A stretch of DNA of 64,000 bases. Source: Pseudomonas sp. MYb185. GTDB lineage: Bacteria; Pseudomonadota; Gammaproteobacteria; Pseudomonadales; Pseudomonadaceae. Shown here piece by piece: positions 17,072 to 25,911 of this stretch. Position numbers and translations under genes: made by a program. How positions within the stretch are numbered: the first letter of the stretch is position 1; every line of letters starts with the position of its first letter. Location: positions 476,027-540,026 of the forward strand of contig NZ_PCQD01000002.1 of assembly GCF_002979975.1 (NCBI RefSeq). Reading direction: 5' to 3'. The notes under the pieces are model-generated. The model did not search any database. It had not been told where the DNA came from and saw only the letters and a list, made by a program, of their open reading frames with translations.

Positions 17072-17824
17072 TCAGACCGCTGTCCAGCCACCGTCCACCG
17101 TCATCAAACTACCGTGCATGAACGAAGCGCCATCGGAGGCAAGCCATAGGACTGCGTTCACCACCTCATCGATCTCACCCAGCCGCCCAGCCGGATGCAA
17201 TGCCAGTAACTTCGGCTCTATCTCGTCCAGTTGGGGATGGTTGTTGAGCATGGCAGTACGGATCACTCCAGGACAAACCGCGTTAATGCGAATGTTCTGT
17301 CGTCCGTACTCGATGGCCGCAGTCTTGGTCAGTCCTGCTACCGCATGCTTTGTAGCGGTGTACGGGGCCGATCCAGGCAAAGCAGTGATCGATAAGGCCG
17401 AAGCCGTATTGATCAAGACTCCCCCGCCCTGCTTGAGCATCTGTCCAATCGAGTACTTCATGCACAGCCAGACTGCTTTCAGGTTGACTGCAATAATCTG
17501 ATCGAACTCGGCCTCAGCCACCTCAGCGACGAAGTCATTCCCCCCGCTGATGCCGGCGTTGTTATGCACAATATCCAACCGACCAAAGCGCTGGACAGTC
17601 TCGTTGATCAGCGTTTGCATTTGCTCGGCCGAGGCGACGTCTAGGCAAAAGAATGCGGCTTCACCGCCCGCAGACTCGATTTCAGCCAGCCGCTGCTTGC
17701 CTTGTTCAATATTGATATCGGCCAGCATCACCTTTGCACCCTCACGGGCGAAGGCTGCCGCAGTTCCTGCTCCGATGCCACCACTGGCACCGGTAACCAG
17801 TACTACTTTGTCTTTGAATTGCAT
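17072..17824 (-). CDS. Short-chain dehydrogenase/reductase
   Basis: A 250-residue classical SDR with TGASGGIG, ADINIEQ after the second strand (an Asp that favours NAD), NNAGISG, SALSITAL and the active site YTATK, ending DGGWTAV. AAGGAG precedes the ATG, and AATAACAATAA (17835-17845) directly adjoins that ribosome site, one of the clearest Crc/Hfq-type motifs of the island. It is the second gene of the unit that begins with the SDR at 17946 and precedes the CurA-like gene at 15902. Substrate unknown. Confidence 0.9.
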   Translation of the reverse strand: MQFKDKVVLVTGASGGIGAGTAAAFAREGAKVMLADINIEQGKQRLAEIESAGGEAAFFCLDVASAEQMQTLINETVQRFGRLDIVHNNAGISGGNDFVAEVAEAEFDQIIAVNLKAVWLCMKYSIGQMLKQGGGVLINTASALSITALPGSAPYTATKHAVAGLTKTAAIEYGRQNIRINAVCPGVIRTAMLNNHPQLDEIEPKLLALHPAGRLGEIDEVVNAVLWLASDGASFMHGSLMTVDGGWTAV

Positions 17825-17945
17825 GCTGTGCTCCTTATTGTTATTGCTACAGCAGTTTTACGTGACAGAGCCCGGATGACGTTCTGATGTACCCGGCTTG
17901 ATGCTCATTGGGAAGGCAGCTTCAAGTTTATGCAGCCCCTCTTTC

Positions 17946-18746
17946 TTAATTGCTGGGCTTCGCCGCCATTGCCTTTTCTACCGCAGCGCCGACATCTGCA
18001 CCGGTGGGATTACTACGCAGCAGCAAACCGCCGTTGACCTGAAGATTTTCCCCAGTCATGAAGCACTCATCGCAGGCGAGCCACACCGCAGCGGCGGCAA
18101 TATCTGCTGTGGTACCAATGCGGCCCAGTGGGTAACGCGCCGTAAAGCATTCGCGAACCCCAGGCGTAGCCATGGCCTCAGCGGTCATTGGAGTCTCGGT
18201 CAATCCGGGGGAAATGCTGTTGGCGCGAATGCCGCGGCTACCGAATTCATTGGCAACGCAGCGCATCACATGGTCGATGCCACCCTTTGTGCCAATATAA
18301 GCTGCGTAGTTCTCAATCACCGCACGGGTGGTTGCGGAGCTGATTTGAATGATCGAGCCACCCTCCTTCATTCCTTCAATCACCGCCTGAAAGAAAAAGA
18401 ACGGCCCCTTGAACTGCAGAGCAATCATTTTCTCCAATTCTTGCTCACCTGTTTCCAGAAAGCCTTGCGTCAACCCCCAACCGGCGCAGTTGACTGCCAC
18501 GTCCAACCGTCCACCCCACTCTCTGGCATGAGCGACGGCCGCGTTCAACTCGGCCTTCGACGTGATATCGCAGGCCACATGGGTTCCACCGATTTCCTGG
18601 GCGAAACGTGCCGCTTCATCACCATCGCGACCGGAAATCACCAATCGGGCCCCTTCATTTGCGAAGCGGCGAGCGATGTCCTGCCCCATATTGTCACGGC
18701 TATCAGCACCCAGTATCAGGGCAATCTTGTTCTCAAGTCGTTTCAT
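17946..18746 (-). CDS. SDR-family oxidoreductase, divergent cofactor loop
   Basis: A 266-residue SDR whose cofactor loop reads LGADSRDNMGQDIA rather than TGxxxGIG, with NCAGWG, SSATTRAV, the active site YIGTK and NSISPGLTETPMTAEA. The loop resembles enoyl-ACP reductase-like SDRs. It is paralogous to the protein at 32091-32888, sharing FLETxExEL, ISSAT, NSISPGLT, PLGRIGT and LQVNGGL. The ATG at 18746 is chosen because GGAG lies ten bases upstream; a TTG at 18755 does not have one. It is the first gene after the degenerate operator at 18834. The pair of paralogues may act on the same functional group of two intermediates. Confidence 0.88.
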   Translation of the reverse strand: MKRLENKIALILGADSRDNMGQDIARRFANEGARLVISGRDGDEAARFAQEIGGTHVACDITSKAELNAAVAHAREWGGRLDVAVNCAGWGLTQGFLETGEQELEKMIALQFKGPFFFFQAVIEGMKEGGSIIQISSATTRAVIENYAAYIGTKGGIDHVMRCVANEFGSRGIRANSISPGLTETPMTAEAMATPGVRECFTARYPLGRIGTTADIAAAAVWLACDECFMTGENLQVNGGLLLRSNPTGADVGAAVEKAMAAKPSN

Positions 18747-18833
18747 CAAATACAACTCCGGAATGACAGAATTCGTTTCTAAAAAGCCAGCAATCCCCGC
18801 AGTAGCAGCGCATTAGGGCCTTGGGGACTAAAA

Positions 18834-18855
18834 ATAAACAATCAATATAGTTTGT
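18834..18855. promoter_or_regulatory. Island operator copy 3, degenerate (before SDR-SDR-CurA-SDR-GMC unit)
   Basis: The plus strand reads ATAAACA-N8-AGTTTGT with flanking A and T runs. It keeps the AAAC/GTTT cores and the 7-8-7 spacing but differs at outer and inner bases. It stands 88 nt upstream of the SDR start at 18746, between that gene and the terminator-like hairpin of the DUF1329 gene. Counted as an operator mainly because of position. Confidence 0.45.
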
Positions 18856-18943
18856 TTTTATGTTAATGGTCTCTCTGTACGCCCGTCTCCGATTAACTGT
18901 CAGAATGTGAATGTATTCGTCACCGCTGAAACAGCGCTATTAT

Positions 18944-18970
18944 TGCGCACTCTTTCGCCAAGAGTGCGCA
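18944..18970 (-). terminator. Hairpin downstream of DUF1329 copy B
   Basis: An 11-bp perfect inverted repeat (TGCGCACTCTT and AAGAGTGCGCA) with a 5-nt loop lies 9 nt past the stop of the DUF1329 gene at 18979. It has no T run on either strand, so it may end transcription poorly or protect the 3' end. Confidence 0.5.
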
Positions 18971-18978
18971 AGTCTCGA

Positions 18979-20343
18979 TTATCTAACCCCACCACCACTC
19001 ATGGCTTGAGGAGTAAAAAAGTTCATTGGCTTGGGCTCAATATCATGCCATCCGGAACGGCCAGTAGAATAGGCTTGCCGCGCATAGGCTCCACTTGCTA
19101 GGTCATGTGTAATGAACTGACCGCTGATGTGTCCATAGCTTTCATATTTAGGAAAGCTTTCCGAGTGCACAACCCGATAGACGGAGCCTGTATTATCATA
19201 TGCGGAACTCATCCCGACTCCCAGAAAATCCTCATCCCAATAGAGGGTGCGTCGCGGATAGATATGGCGCTTTCCTGATTTCAACGTTGCCTCCACTACC
19301 CATACACGATGCAACTCCCAACGTACACAGTCAGGGTTGGCAAAATTCTTGGTAAATACCTGCTCGCGACCACACTGCTCCGCATCGTACATTTTGAACA
19401 TGTTATAAGGTATATACACTTCTCTCTTTCCAACCAGCTCAAAGTCATAGCGATCAAAAGCGCCATAAAAAACGGAGGAGTCATCCACAGTGCCTATACC
19501 AGCACCCGCCGGCGATGGCGTATCGTAAGCTACATCAGGAGATAGCTTGACCCTCCGCTGGCCCGGCAAGTAGCTCCAGGCACGACGAGCATTGGTTAAC
19601 ATATTCAAAGAGTCATGAATGACCAGCTTTTCACCTGACTTGCGCGCTGGAGAGTCATAATCAGCACGCAATATCTCATTGATTTCGTCTCCCTTCAGGA
19701 GATCCGTACGGCTGGGATCCCACAACGGATACTGGTTCCACTGAGTTTGCCCTGCCGTATCGATCACCGTTCCTGAACCATCAACAATGGTGGTTTTCAA
19801 GTCCTGACTCATGAACGCATGACCTTCATACTTCATGTACCGATTCCACATCACTTCACTACCGTTCTGGGGAATCGGAAAAGGCGTGCCAGCCCAGCAC
19901 CCTTTCAACTGCAATCCATCTTCTATAAGAGTACAGCTGGTTGCATTCTTCTTGGCGTTGGCCAAATAGTGCTCGGGATAGCGGGCTGTTCTATGGGTTG
20001 GGTAAACATTGATTTTGAAGTCCGGGTACTTCTCGAACAGCGCCAGCGCCCCAGAAGTCAAACGTTCCTGATGCTCCTTGTAATTGCTCGCATCTATGGT
20101 GAAGAGCGCCTGCTCATCTGCGAAGGGATCTGGTCGTATCCCCGGCCGGCCCGGGTCATAACTGCTCGGCGGCTGTATTCCACCAGTATACGCAGGAATG
20201 GTGCCATCGGCATTACCAGCCTGCTCCGCCCCCCATAGAGTCAGATTGTTCCCTAATTGACGGGCTTCCTCCTCCGAGACTGCAGCCATGGCTTGGCCAC
20301 CTATCATCATGCACAATGCCAAAGGTAAGTATTTTGTTTTCAT
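18979..20343 (-). CDS. DUF1329 protein, exported (copy B)
   Basis: A 454-residue protein with a signal peptide (MKTKYLPLALCMMIGGQAMA) and all DUF1329 landmarks: LWGAEQAGNADGTIPAYTG, PFADEQALF, INVYPTHRTARYPEHY, RVKLSPDVAYDTPSP, HRVWVVEATLKSGKRHIYPR and a C-terminal SGGGVR. It appears to be transcribed alone: a promoter and operator lie 125 to 180 nt upstream and a hairpin follows the stop. Cysteines in CTLIEDGLQLKGCW are shared with copy A and could form a disulphide in the periplasm. Role is presumed envelope transport of the hydrophobic substrate together with DUF1302. Confidence 0.9.
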   Translation of the reverse strand: MKTKYLPLALCMMIGGQAMAAVSEEEARQLGNNLTLWGAEQAGNADGTIPAYTGGIQPPSSYDPGRPGIRPDPFADEQALFTIDASNYKEHQERLTSGALALFEKYPDFKINVYPTHRTARYPEHYLANAKKNATSCTLIEDGLQLKGCWAGTPFPIPQNGSEVMWNRYMKYEGHAFMSQDLKTTIVDGSGTVIDTAGQTQWNQYPLWDPSRTDLLKGDEINEILRADYDSPARKSGEKLVIHDSLNMLTNARRAWSYLPGQRRVKLSPDVAYDTPSPAGAGIGTVDDSSVFYGAFDRYDFELVGKREVYIPYNMFKMYDAEQCGREQVFTKNFANPDCVRWELHRVWVVEATLKSGKRHIYPRRTLYWDEDFLGVGMSSAYDNTGSVYRVVHSESFPKYESYGHISGQFITHDLASGAYARQAYSTGRSGWHDIEPKPMNFFTPQAMSGGGVR

Positions 20344-20469
20344 AATTATTCCTTCACCTAATAATCCAGATTTCTACAGCCTGATTGATCTAAATCCCGC
20401 TCCGAATCCGAGTCGGATCACGTCAGTCGGCACTTACGCCCCACGCTATAGCAGATTAGCGCGCAAAAT

Positions 20470-20491
20470 AAAAACCATCTTGATCGTTTTT
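20470..20491. promoter_or_regulatory. Island operator copy 4 (before DUF1329 copy B)
   Basis: The plus strand reads AAAAACC-N8-CGTTTTT. It lies 127 nt upstream of the DUF1329 start at 20343 and 2 bp downstream of the -10 box at 20494. The long untranslated stretch between operator and gene shows no other structure that I can name. Confidence 0.75.
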
Positions 20492-20493
20492 AT

Positions 20494-20522
20494 AAACTAC
20501 TACCGTTCAGTTGGATACACAA
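20494..20522 (-). promoter_or_regulatory. Sigma70-like promoter for DUF1329 copy B
   Basis: On the minus strand TTGTGT (20517-20522) and TAGTTT (20494-20499) are separated by 17 bp, the same spacing and the same relation to the operator as at 9492 and 33289. Confidence 0.55.
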
Positions 20523-20559
20523 GCCTGCTCGCATACTATTCTCCTCGAGAAGCCGGCCC

Positions 20560-21222
20560 TCAGGTCACCCTTTGGTCACACTGTGGCCTTACAATTACCA
20601 TGCTTTTATACAAACCAGCGTTCAGGGGTCGCACGCCCGGCAGTTGCAGCAACAGCGAAGCCAGAACCGATACGCCCTGTTGCGCAGCCTTAACATCATC
20701 CCAAAAACCACTGCATAACACGCCTTGGGCACGCTCACCTGCAGCATGGCTGATGCTGTACACATCAGCGGCCCGCCCTTGGTTGCACTGTTCCAAGATG
20801 CCGGTTATCTGCCCAAACTGCCTTTGCGAATCGGCGTGAGCAAACAACAAATGCCGTATACCGGGAGTGGGGCACGACAGAACTCCCAGCACCCGTTCAG
20901 GCCCCTCATCTCCGACGTAGGAAACAATCTTGCCCGACGTAAAGTTTGGCTCATCCTTCGCGGCACCCTGTTGATACAGCTCTGAAGCAGCCAGCTCAGC
21001 TAAGGAATCGGCTGTTGGAGTCCAGATCTCCGGAATACCATCCGCCGCGGGCCATCCCGAAGCCCGCAGATCACTTATCAGGTGATTCTGAATATACCCA
21101 GTGAAAAAGCCCTCCCGGGCCAGGTCAAGAGCATGCTCCTTGTGTATCGTGGCCCAGTACTCACTGAACTGTGCACCGCTCCAACCGCTTCTACGGTGCA
21201 GCAGGGTAAATACTTTTGTCAT
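20560..21222 (-). CDS. EthD-domain protein
   Basis: A 220-residue protein whose N-terminal half has the EthD pattern: MTKVFTLLHRRSGWSGAQFSEYW, then HKEHALDLAREG and YIQNHLI, a ferredoxin-like fold of about 100 residues. The C-terminal half (from GERVLGVL-like PERVLGVLSCPTP to GLYKSMVIV) looks like a second, degenerate copy of a dimeric alpha-beta barrel. EthD proteins occur with monooxygenase operons for ethers and with polyketide cyclases; their catalytic role is mostly untested. It is the last gene of the unit that starts at 27297, 77 nt after the SDR at 21300. Confidence 0.75.
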   Translation of the reverse strand: MTKVFTLLHRRSGWSGAQFSEYWATIHKEHALDLAREGFFTGYIQNHLISDLRASGWPAADGIPEIWTPTADSLAELAASELYQQGAAKDEPNFTSGKIVSYVGDEGPERVLGVLSCPTPGIRHLLFAHADSQRQFGQITGILEQCNQGRAADVYSISHAAGERAQGVLCSGFWDDVKAAQQGVSVLASLLLQLPGVRPLNAGLYKSMVIVRPQCDQRVT

Positions 21223-21299
21223 GATCTATACCAGAGCCTTTTGGCTCCGCTCTCCATCCTATTAGCTCTGTTGAGCTTCCCGATCGTAATCATCTCGGC

Positions 21300-22046
21300 T
21301 TACTTGATGGTCTCACCATTATCGATGACCAATTGGGCACCATTAATCTGTCGGGACTCATCGCTGGCTAGAAATAGAACCAGATTCGCCACGTCCTCGG
21401 GCTTGCCCTGACCAACCTCTTGCAACTGCGTCAGCGCATCGGTATCTGCACCCGCCAGCTCGATCAGGGCCTTAGCGGTCATAGGCGTATCGTGCGCGCC
21501 AGGCAGAATTGTATTGCAACGGATTCGGTACCCCTGATTCTGACAATGAATGGCAATACTGCGCCCCATGGACGCTATCGCTCCCTTGGCTGCGGTATAG
21601 GCAAACACCTCGGCAATCCCTTTAACCGCCGCCACCGAAGATATATTGATGATGGCCCCCCCTTTCTCTCGCATCAGCGGAATTGCATGCTTGCAGCCGA
21701 GAAAAGTGCCTTCGGTCATGACCTGAAGGTGTCGTCTGAACTGCTCCAGCGACTGCTCCTCAACCGTGGAGAAGTTGACGAAACCAGCATTGTTGACCAA
21801 GATATCCAACCTGCCGAAACGTTGCTTGACCTGGTCAAGAACACTGATCCATTGAGCTTCATCGGCCACATCATGAACCAAGAACAGTGCACCGGGTATT
21901 TCCGCTGCCAATGCCTCACCCTGTATGTGATTGATGTCGGTGATGACCACCCTCGCACCATGCTCTGCGAGCAGCCTTGCATCGGCAGCCCCCAAGCCGG
22001 ATGCGGCACCGGTAATCAGTGCGATTTTATCGATCAGTCTTTTCAT
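21300..22046 (-). CDS. Short-chain dehydrogenase/reductase
   Basis: A 248-residue classical SDR with TGAASGLG, NNAGFVN, SSVAAVKG and the active site YTAAK. Asp in VVITDINH suggests NAD preference. It is a paralogue of the SDR at 10081-10794 (shared GTFLGCKHAI, GGAIINISS, IRCNTILPG). It is co-directional with the Rieske alpha gene upstream, but 143 nt separate them, a gap that contains inverted repeats at 22106-22124 and 22160-22181, so expression may be uncoupled there. Confidence 0.9.
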   Translation of the reverse strand: MKRLIDKIALITGAASGLGAADARLLAEHGARVVITDINHIQGEALAAEIPGALFLVHDVADEAQWISVLDQVKQRFGRLDILVNNAGFVNFSTVEEQSLEQFRRHLQVMTEGTFLGCKHAIPLMREKGGAIINISSVAAVKGIAEVFAYTAAKGAIASMGRSIAIHCQNQGYRIRCNTILPGAHDTPMTAKALIELAGADTDALTQLQEVGQGKPEDVANLVLFLASDESRQINGAQLVIDNGETIK

Positions 22047-22105
22047 TGTTCATCTCTTATTCATCACTTAATCAGATCGGCGTATGCTGTTTCAAACTTA
22101 AGATC

Positions 22106-22124
22106 GATAAAGGTGGTCTTTATC
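22106..22124. repeat. Perfect 7-bp inverted repeat between Rieske and SDR genes
   Basis: GATAAAG and CTTTATC flank a 5-nt spacer (GTGGT). A second hairpin (GCGGCT and AGCCGC) lies at about 22160-22181, nearer the Rieske stop. They could be a weak terminator, an mRNA processing site or a regulator site; no T run is present. Confidence 0.35.
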
Positions 22125-22189
22125 TTACCGACTGAAATTTCCAGCCTTCATCCATCTCTGCGGCTCACGTACGCAAGCCGCTGCTCTTT

Positions 22190-23530
22190 TCAGACTCTTC
22201 CTTCGAGATAATCATTCAGGACTTCATGAAAGAAGCGAACCCGGGTTTCCTGATTACATAAGACGGTATCCTTGTATCCCCTCGACCTGATGCCGCGCTG
22301 CTGACCGTCTGCCAAAAGCATGTCCTGATAGACAATCTGGTCCACGATTTCCGGTACGCCTGCACCATTGTCGAAGTCACGAACCTGCAGTTCGGCTTCA
22401 CGCAATGGTTGCTTTCCGGCCATGATCGATTCCACTTCGGTCATACCTTCTACCGGATAAACCATGCACCACAGGTCGAATGTGCATTTGTTCGGATCGT
22501 CCGGGTGCGGTTCTGTGCGAAAGAAGATCAACTGGTCCGGAAGAAAAGAGAGGGTGACGTTCGGAAAAATCACCGTATGGGGACTATCAGTGATTTCCTC
22601 ATCAGTCATATATTCATAATGGTTGTATCCCCGCTCCTTCCAAAGACGTTTCTTGGCCGCTTTGAGATCCAGCCAACCCTGAATCGCCTTGGTTTCAAAG
22701 TTCGGATAGCTATTCGGATCAATGTCCCAATACCGAAGCAGGTCGTCAAACGGCTCGGGGGTCCCCTCCGGTAACCGATCAGTGAGTGAGGGCCGCATGG
22801 GCTGTACCGTTCGGCCATGGCCACGGGGAAACATCTCATGACGTGCACTATCCACATCCTGATCGATAAACGGGGGGACTTGAGGGTGGGCTGTGCGAGT
22901 ATGATACGACTCGCTGAAGTTATCGGTGGCAAACTTCCAGTTGGTATCAAGATTGATTTTCATCCAGAAGACACGCACTGCCGTTTCCATCGGATAGTTT
23001 TTATACAACTCCGGAATCGGCTCAAGGTACTCCAGCAAAGGCGGCGCATTATCATCCATGGTATACCAGATGAAACCGCCCCAAGTGTCACAACGCAGCT
23101 CCTCCAGTTTCAACTTCCCGCACGGGTTCCCACCGGGAAAATCATCTGCGTCCTGGGCGTTCTTCAACACACCATCCCGTCCCCACAACCAACCGTGGTA
23201 GGGACAATGGAACCCTGCGACCGCGTGGGAGCTGTCCCACACCAGCCGCTGACCGCGATGCCCGCAGGAGTTATAGAAGGCCTTGAAAGTATCATCTTCC
23301 TGGCGGACCACTATGACCGACTCATGCATGAAGTCATGCACCAGATAGTCACCAGCCTCCTCCAGCTCGGCGATACGTCCCGCAACATGCCAGATCTTGG
23401 TCCACATGTGGTCCCACTCACGCTGGGCAAACTCACGCGAGTAATAGCGATCCCCTGTCATCGGGTCGCCTCTCAGCAAGCTGGCGTCACGCCCGTCCAT
23501 GGTCAATGGGTGAACTTTTATACGTTCCAT
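22190..23530 (-). CDS. Rieske-type ring-hydroxylating oxygenase, alpha subunit
   Basis: A 446-residue alpha subunit. The Rieske cluster ligands are C89-x-H91 and C109-x2-H112 (CGHRG and CPYHGW), and DNFSESYHTRTAH carries the mononuclear iron histidines H210 and H215. It is longer than the one at 1168 and only distantly similar. GGAG lies upstream of the ATG and an AAnAAnAA motif is at 23549-23556. The Rieske ferredoxin gene lies immediately upstream (106 nt), so this pair is the most obvious electron-transfer couple. No beta subunit and no reductase are present, as in many alpha-only oxygenases that act on steroid, terpenoid or quaternary-amine substrates. Confidence 0.9.
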   Translation of the reverse strand: MERIKVHPLTMDGRDASLLRGDPMTGDRYYSREFAQREWDHMWTKIWHVAGRIAELEEAGDYLVHDFMHESVIVVRQEDDTFKAFYNSCGHRGQRLVWDSSHAVAGFHCPYHGWLWGRDGVLKNAQDADDFPGGNPCGKLKLEELRCDTWGGFIWYTMDDNAPPLLEYLEPIPELYKNYPMETAVRVFWMKINLDTNWKFATDNFSESYHTRTAHPQVPPFIDQDVDSARHEMFPRGHGRTVQPMRPSLTDRLPEGTPEPFDDLLRYWDIDPNSYPNFETKAIQGWLDLKAAKKRLWKERGYNHYEYMTDEEITDSPHTVIFPNVTLSFLPDQLIFFRTEPHPDDPNKCTFDLWCMVYPVEGMTEVESIMAGKQPLREAELQVRDFDNGAGVPEIVDQIVYQDMLLADGQQRGIRSRGYKDTVLCNQETRVRFFHEVLNDYLEGRV

Positions 23531-23636
23531 AAATCACTCCACAGTTATTTATTCTTGTCATCTCTGGACCGCAAGGGATCATCTTGCAGGCTCTGACGTC
23601 GTGGCAGAGACGAGACCTGCACAGACATCCAACTTG

Positions 23637-23972
23637 CTATCCTTCCGTAACTGCAGGCTCCTGCAAGCCCACATGAATTTCATGGCCGATCACTTGAAGG
23701 GGAAATGTACGCAGAGGCACCTTACCCAGTGGTCCTCGACCGCAGCCGGTGCGCAGATCAAACATCACCCCATGCAGCGGGCAGGAAATCATGCCATTAC
23801 GGATGCGTCCGCCTTCAAGAGCAGAGTTCTGGTGGGTACAACGGTTTTCCACTGCCAAGTATTCGCCGTTGACATTGCAGACCAGCACACTCAACCCCTC
23901 GATCTGTACCGCCTTGGACTCACCGGTCTGCAGATCGCCGATATTCATGACACGATGAAATGCGTTATCCAT
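23637..23972 (-). CDS. Rieske [2Fe-2S] ferredoxin
   Basis: A 111-residue ferredoxin with C45-x-H47 (CTHQNSALEGG) and C64-x2-H67 (CPLHGVMFD), the bacterial oxygenase-ferredoxin signature. It should pass electrons from a reductase to the Rieske oxygenase(s). The ATG at 23972 (MDNAFHRVMNIG) has GGGAG upstream; longer in-frame starts give an implausible Arg-rich leader and overlap the SnoaL-like gene. No reductase gene is found in the window. It sits 13 nt after the SnoaL-like gene at 23986 and 106 nt before the alpha subunit. Confidence 0.9.
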   Translation of the reverse strand: MDNAFHRVMNIGDLQTGESKAVQIEGLSVLVCNVNGEYLAVENRCTHQNSALEGGRIRNGMISCPLHGVMFDLRTGCGRGPLGKVPLRTFPLQVIGHEIHVGLQEPAVTEG

Positions 23973-23985
23973 GGATATACTCCCT

Positions 23986-24519
23986 TCAAACCAAGCTGGG
24001 AAAGTGATAGGCAACATCGTCCGTCGATGATTTGCCATTGATGGCCGCAGCAGCAATACCCGTCTGGTAATCCGCCAAGGTGTATTGGGCATGCACCCAA
24101 TCGACAACAAAAAGACGTTGTGAGAACAACCAGCAGCCTTCTTCCCGGACATAGGTATCCAGGTAACGACCACCCACCAGTTGATCCTGCAGGGAGCCGT
24201 CCTGCTGGTGATTTACTGTCGTACCAATGACATAGCTTTGGCCCGTCGCGGTATCACCATGGATATCGAACAACTCATTGGAAGCAAAGTGATGAGCGAT
24301 TCTGACCGTCGGGTTATCCATCACGATCAATTGGCAGAACTCGCTAGCACTGCCGTTGAACAAGCCAAAGTCAATCGTTGCAGACGCGCTCCAGAGTGAC
24401 GACAGCAACGCTCGATCCTTGCGATCAACTCCCATGCAATAACGCACATTGAGTTCATGCAATTGCTGCTTATCAATCAGTGCTGCCAATTCAGCAAGCA
24501 TCTGTTCCGTGGCGGCCAT
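23986..24519 (-). CDS. SnoaL/NTF2-fold protein
   Basis: A 177-residue protein with an N-terminal helix pair (ALIDKQQLHELNVRYCMGVDRKDRALL) and a curved sheet (WSASATIDFGLFNG, GDTATGQSYVIGTTVNH, GGRYLDTYVREEGCWLFSQR), the SnoaL-like domain of the NTF2 superfamily. Members include ketosteroid isomerase, scytalone dehydratase and limonene epoxide hydrolase, as well as non-catalytic subunits. Its start overlaps the SDR stop by one base (TGATG), implying coupled translation. It may dehydrate or isomerise the SDR product. Specific function unknown. Confidence 0.8.
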   Translation of the reverse strand: MAATEQMLAELAALIDKQQLHELNVRYCMGVDRKDRALLSSLWSASATIDFGLFNGSASEFCQLIVMDNPTVRIAHHFASNELFDIHGDTATGQSYVIGTTVNHQQDGSLQDQLVGGRYLDTYVREEGCWLFSQRLFVVDWVHAQYTLADYQTGIAAAAINGKSSTDDVAYHFPSLV

Positions 24520-25301
24520 CAGGCGCCCTCCCCGGCAGGATACGGCTTGGCCAGCACACCACCATCTACATACATCTGATGTCCCGTCATGAAGCTCGCC
24601 TCGTCACTGGCCAGAAATAGCACCGCCGCAGCGATTTCCGATGCTTCAGCAATGCGGCCAAGGGGTTGCATACCAGCGTAGATTTTTTCCAACGCCACAG
24701 GGTCAGCGGCGCTATCCAGATACTGTTGCACCATCGGTGTGCGAGTCGCTGCCGGATGTACCGAATTGACACGAATGTTGTAGCCCTTCTCGCCGCAATG
24801 CAGAGCCACTGTTTTGGTCACTGCATCCATGGCAGCCTTGGCCGCACCGTAGGCTACGAACAAAGGACCAGGACGGATACTTTCCACACTAGAGATGTTG
24901 ATGATGGCCCCTTTCCCCACCTTCTTCATACTTTCGATGGCCGCCTTGCAGCCAAGCATGGAACCCAGACCATGCACATTCATATGGCGATGCCAACTGC
25001 TTTCATCCACTGTCTCGATATCAGCGGGAAAAGACACTCCAGCGCTATTGACCATGATCTCCACCGGCCCGAGATGCGCTTCCGCCCAGGCTATTGCGTC
25101 CCGCCAATCAGCCATGCTGGATACATCCAGGTGCTGATAGTGACAACTGGCCGGGAGATCTTTCGCCAGTTGGTGCCCAGCATCGTCATTGATATCCGTC
25201 AGCAGAACTCTCGCCCCCTCTGCCGCAAAGAGTCGAGCAATACCTTCACCAATACCCGATGCAGCTCCGGTAATCAGAGCTACCTTGTTATTCAGTCTCA
25301 T
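24519..25301 (-). CDS. Short-chain dehydrogenase/reductase
   Basis: A 260-residue classical SDR with TGAASGIG, Asp in LLTDINDD (NAD type), NSAGVS, SSVESIRPG and the active site YGAAK, ending VDGGVLAKPYP. It reduces or oxidises a ring or side-chain hydroxyl/ketone. It is flanked by two SnoaL-like genes and overlaps the downstream one by one base. The order DUF1329-SnoaL-SDR-SnoaL-ferredoxin-oxygenase suggests hydroxylation followed by dehydrogenation and isomerisation or dehydration. Confidence 0.9.
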   Translation of the reverse strand: MRLNNKVALITGAASGIGEGIARLFAAEGARVLLTDINDDAGHQLAKDLPASCHYQHLDVSSMADWRDAIAWAEAHLGPVEIMVNSAGVSFPADIETVDESSWHRHMNVHGLGSMLGCKAAIESMKKVGKGAIINISSVESIRPGPLFVAYGAAKAAMDAVTKTVALHCGEKGYNIRVNSVHPAATRTPMVQQYLDSAADPVALEKIYAGMQPLGRIAEASEIAAAVLFLASDEASFMTGHQMYVDGGVLAKPYPAGEGA

Positions 25302-25373
25302 CTTCTGGCCCTTAATCGTTGATCAATCAGCAAGTGTCGGATGCGCACGACCGCGTAAGTGCTCTTCTATCAC

Positions 25374-25865
25374 TTAACCGTCAGCGCAGCGCCTGGCCAG
25401 GTGCAGGCCCGGTTGTGCTGCCAGAAAAGCATCTGCCACCGGATCGGTGCGCGCCCAGTCGACAATTTCCTTGCGCCAGGTTATGGCCCAGCGACCATCC
25501 CGGCAGGCGTACTCATCGTGATAGCGCCCAGCCACGAAAAGGTCCTTCTTTTCACCATTCTCCGTAATACGATGATGAGCGAGGAAATAGATCTCTCCGC
25601 GGGCTGTATCACCCTCAACTTGAATATCTGCCTGACCGATCATGTGCTGGCTGGCATCACAATCGGCTAGAAATCCCTGAGCAAAATCAACGAAGTCCGC
25701 TGCCGGCCCGGCAAACAGGCCGCAGTCGACCCAAGCGTCAGTATGAAAGGCCGAAAGATGCAATTCGGGCAACAAGCGATCCTGGGCACGCATGTAACTA
25801 TTGATTGCCTGGCGGATACCGTGCTCGGCAACGAGTTGCTGTAATACTGAATCAGAAACCTTCAT
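25374..25865 (-). CDS. SnoaL/NTF2-fold protein
   Basis: A 163-residue NTF2-like protein (QQLVAEHGIRQAINSYMRAQDR, HTDAWVDCGLFAGPAADF, GDTARGEIYFLAHHRI, VAGRYHDEYACRDGRWAITWRK). The ATG at 25865 has GGGGAGG upstream; the longer frame from 25928 would overlap the DUF1329 stop. It resembles the protein at 23986 in length and in the D-GLF and HDEY/LDTY positions, so the two may form a heteromer or be successive isomerases or dehydratases. Function unproven. Confidence 0.8.
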   Translation of the reverse strand: MKVSDSVLQQLVAEHGIRQAINSYMRAQDRLLPELHLSAFHTDAWVDCGLFAGPAADFVDFAQGFLADCDASQHMIGQADIQVEGDTARGEIYFLAHHRITENGEKKDLFVAGRYHDEYACRDGRWAITWRKEIVDWARTDPVADAFLAAQPGLHLARRCADG

Positions 25866-25911
25866 GAAAACCTCCCCGCGCAGCCGGGATAAGCCGGCCG
25901 TGTCTTCTACA

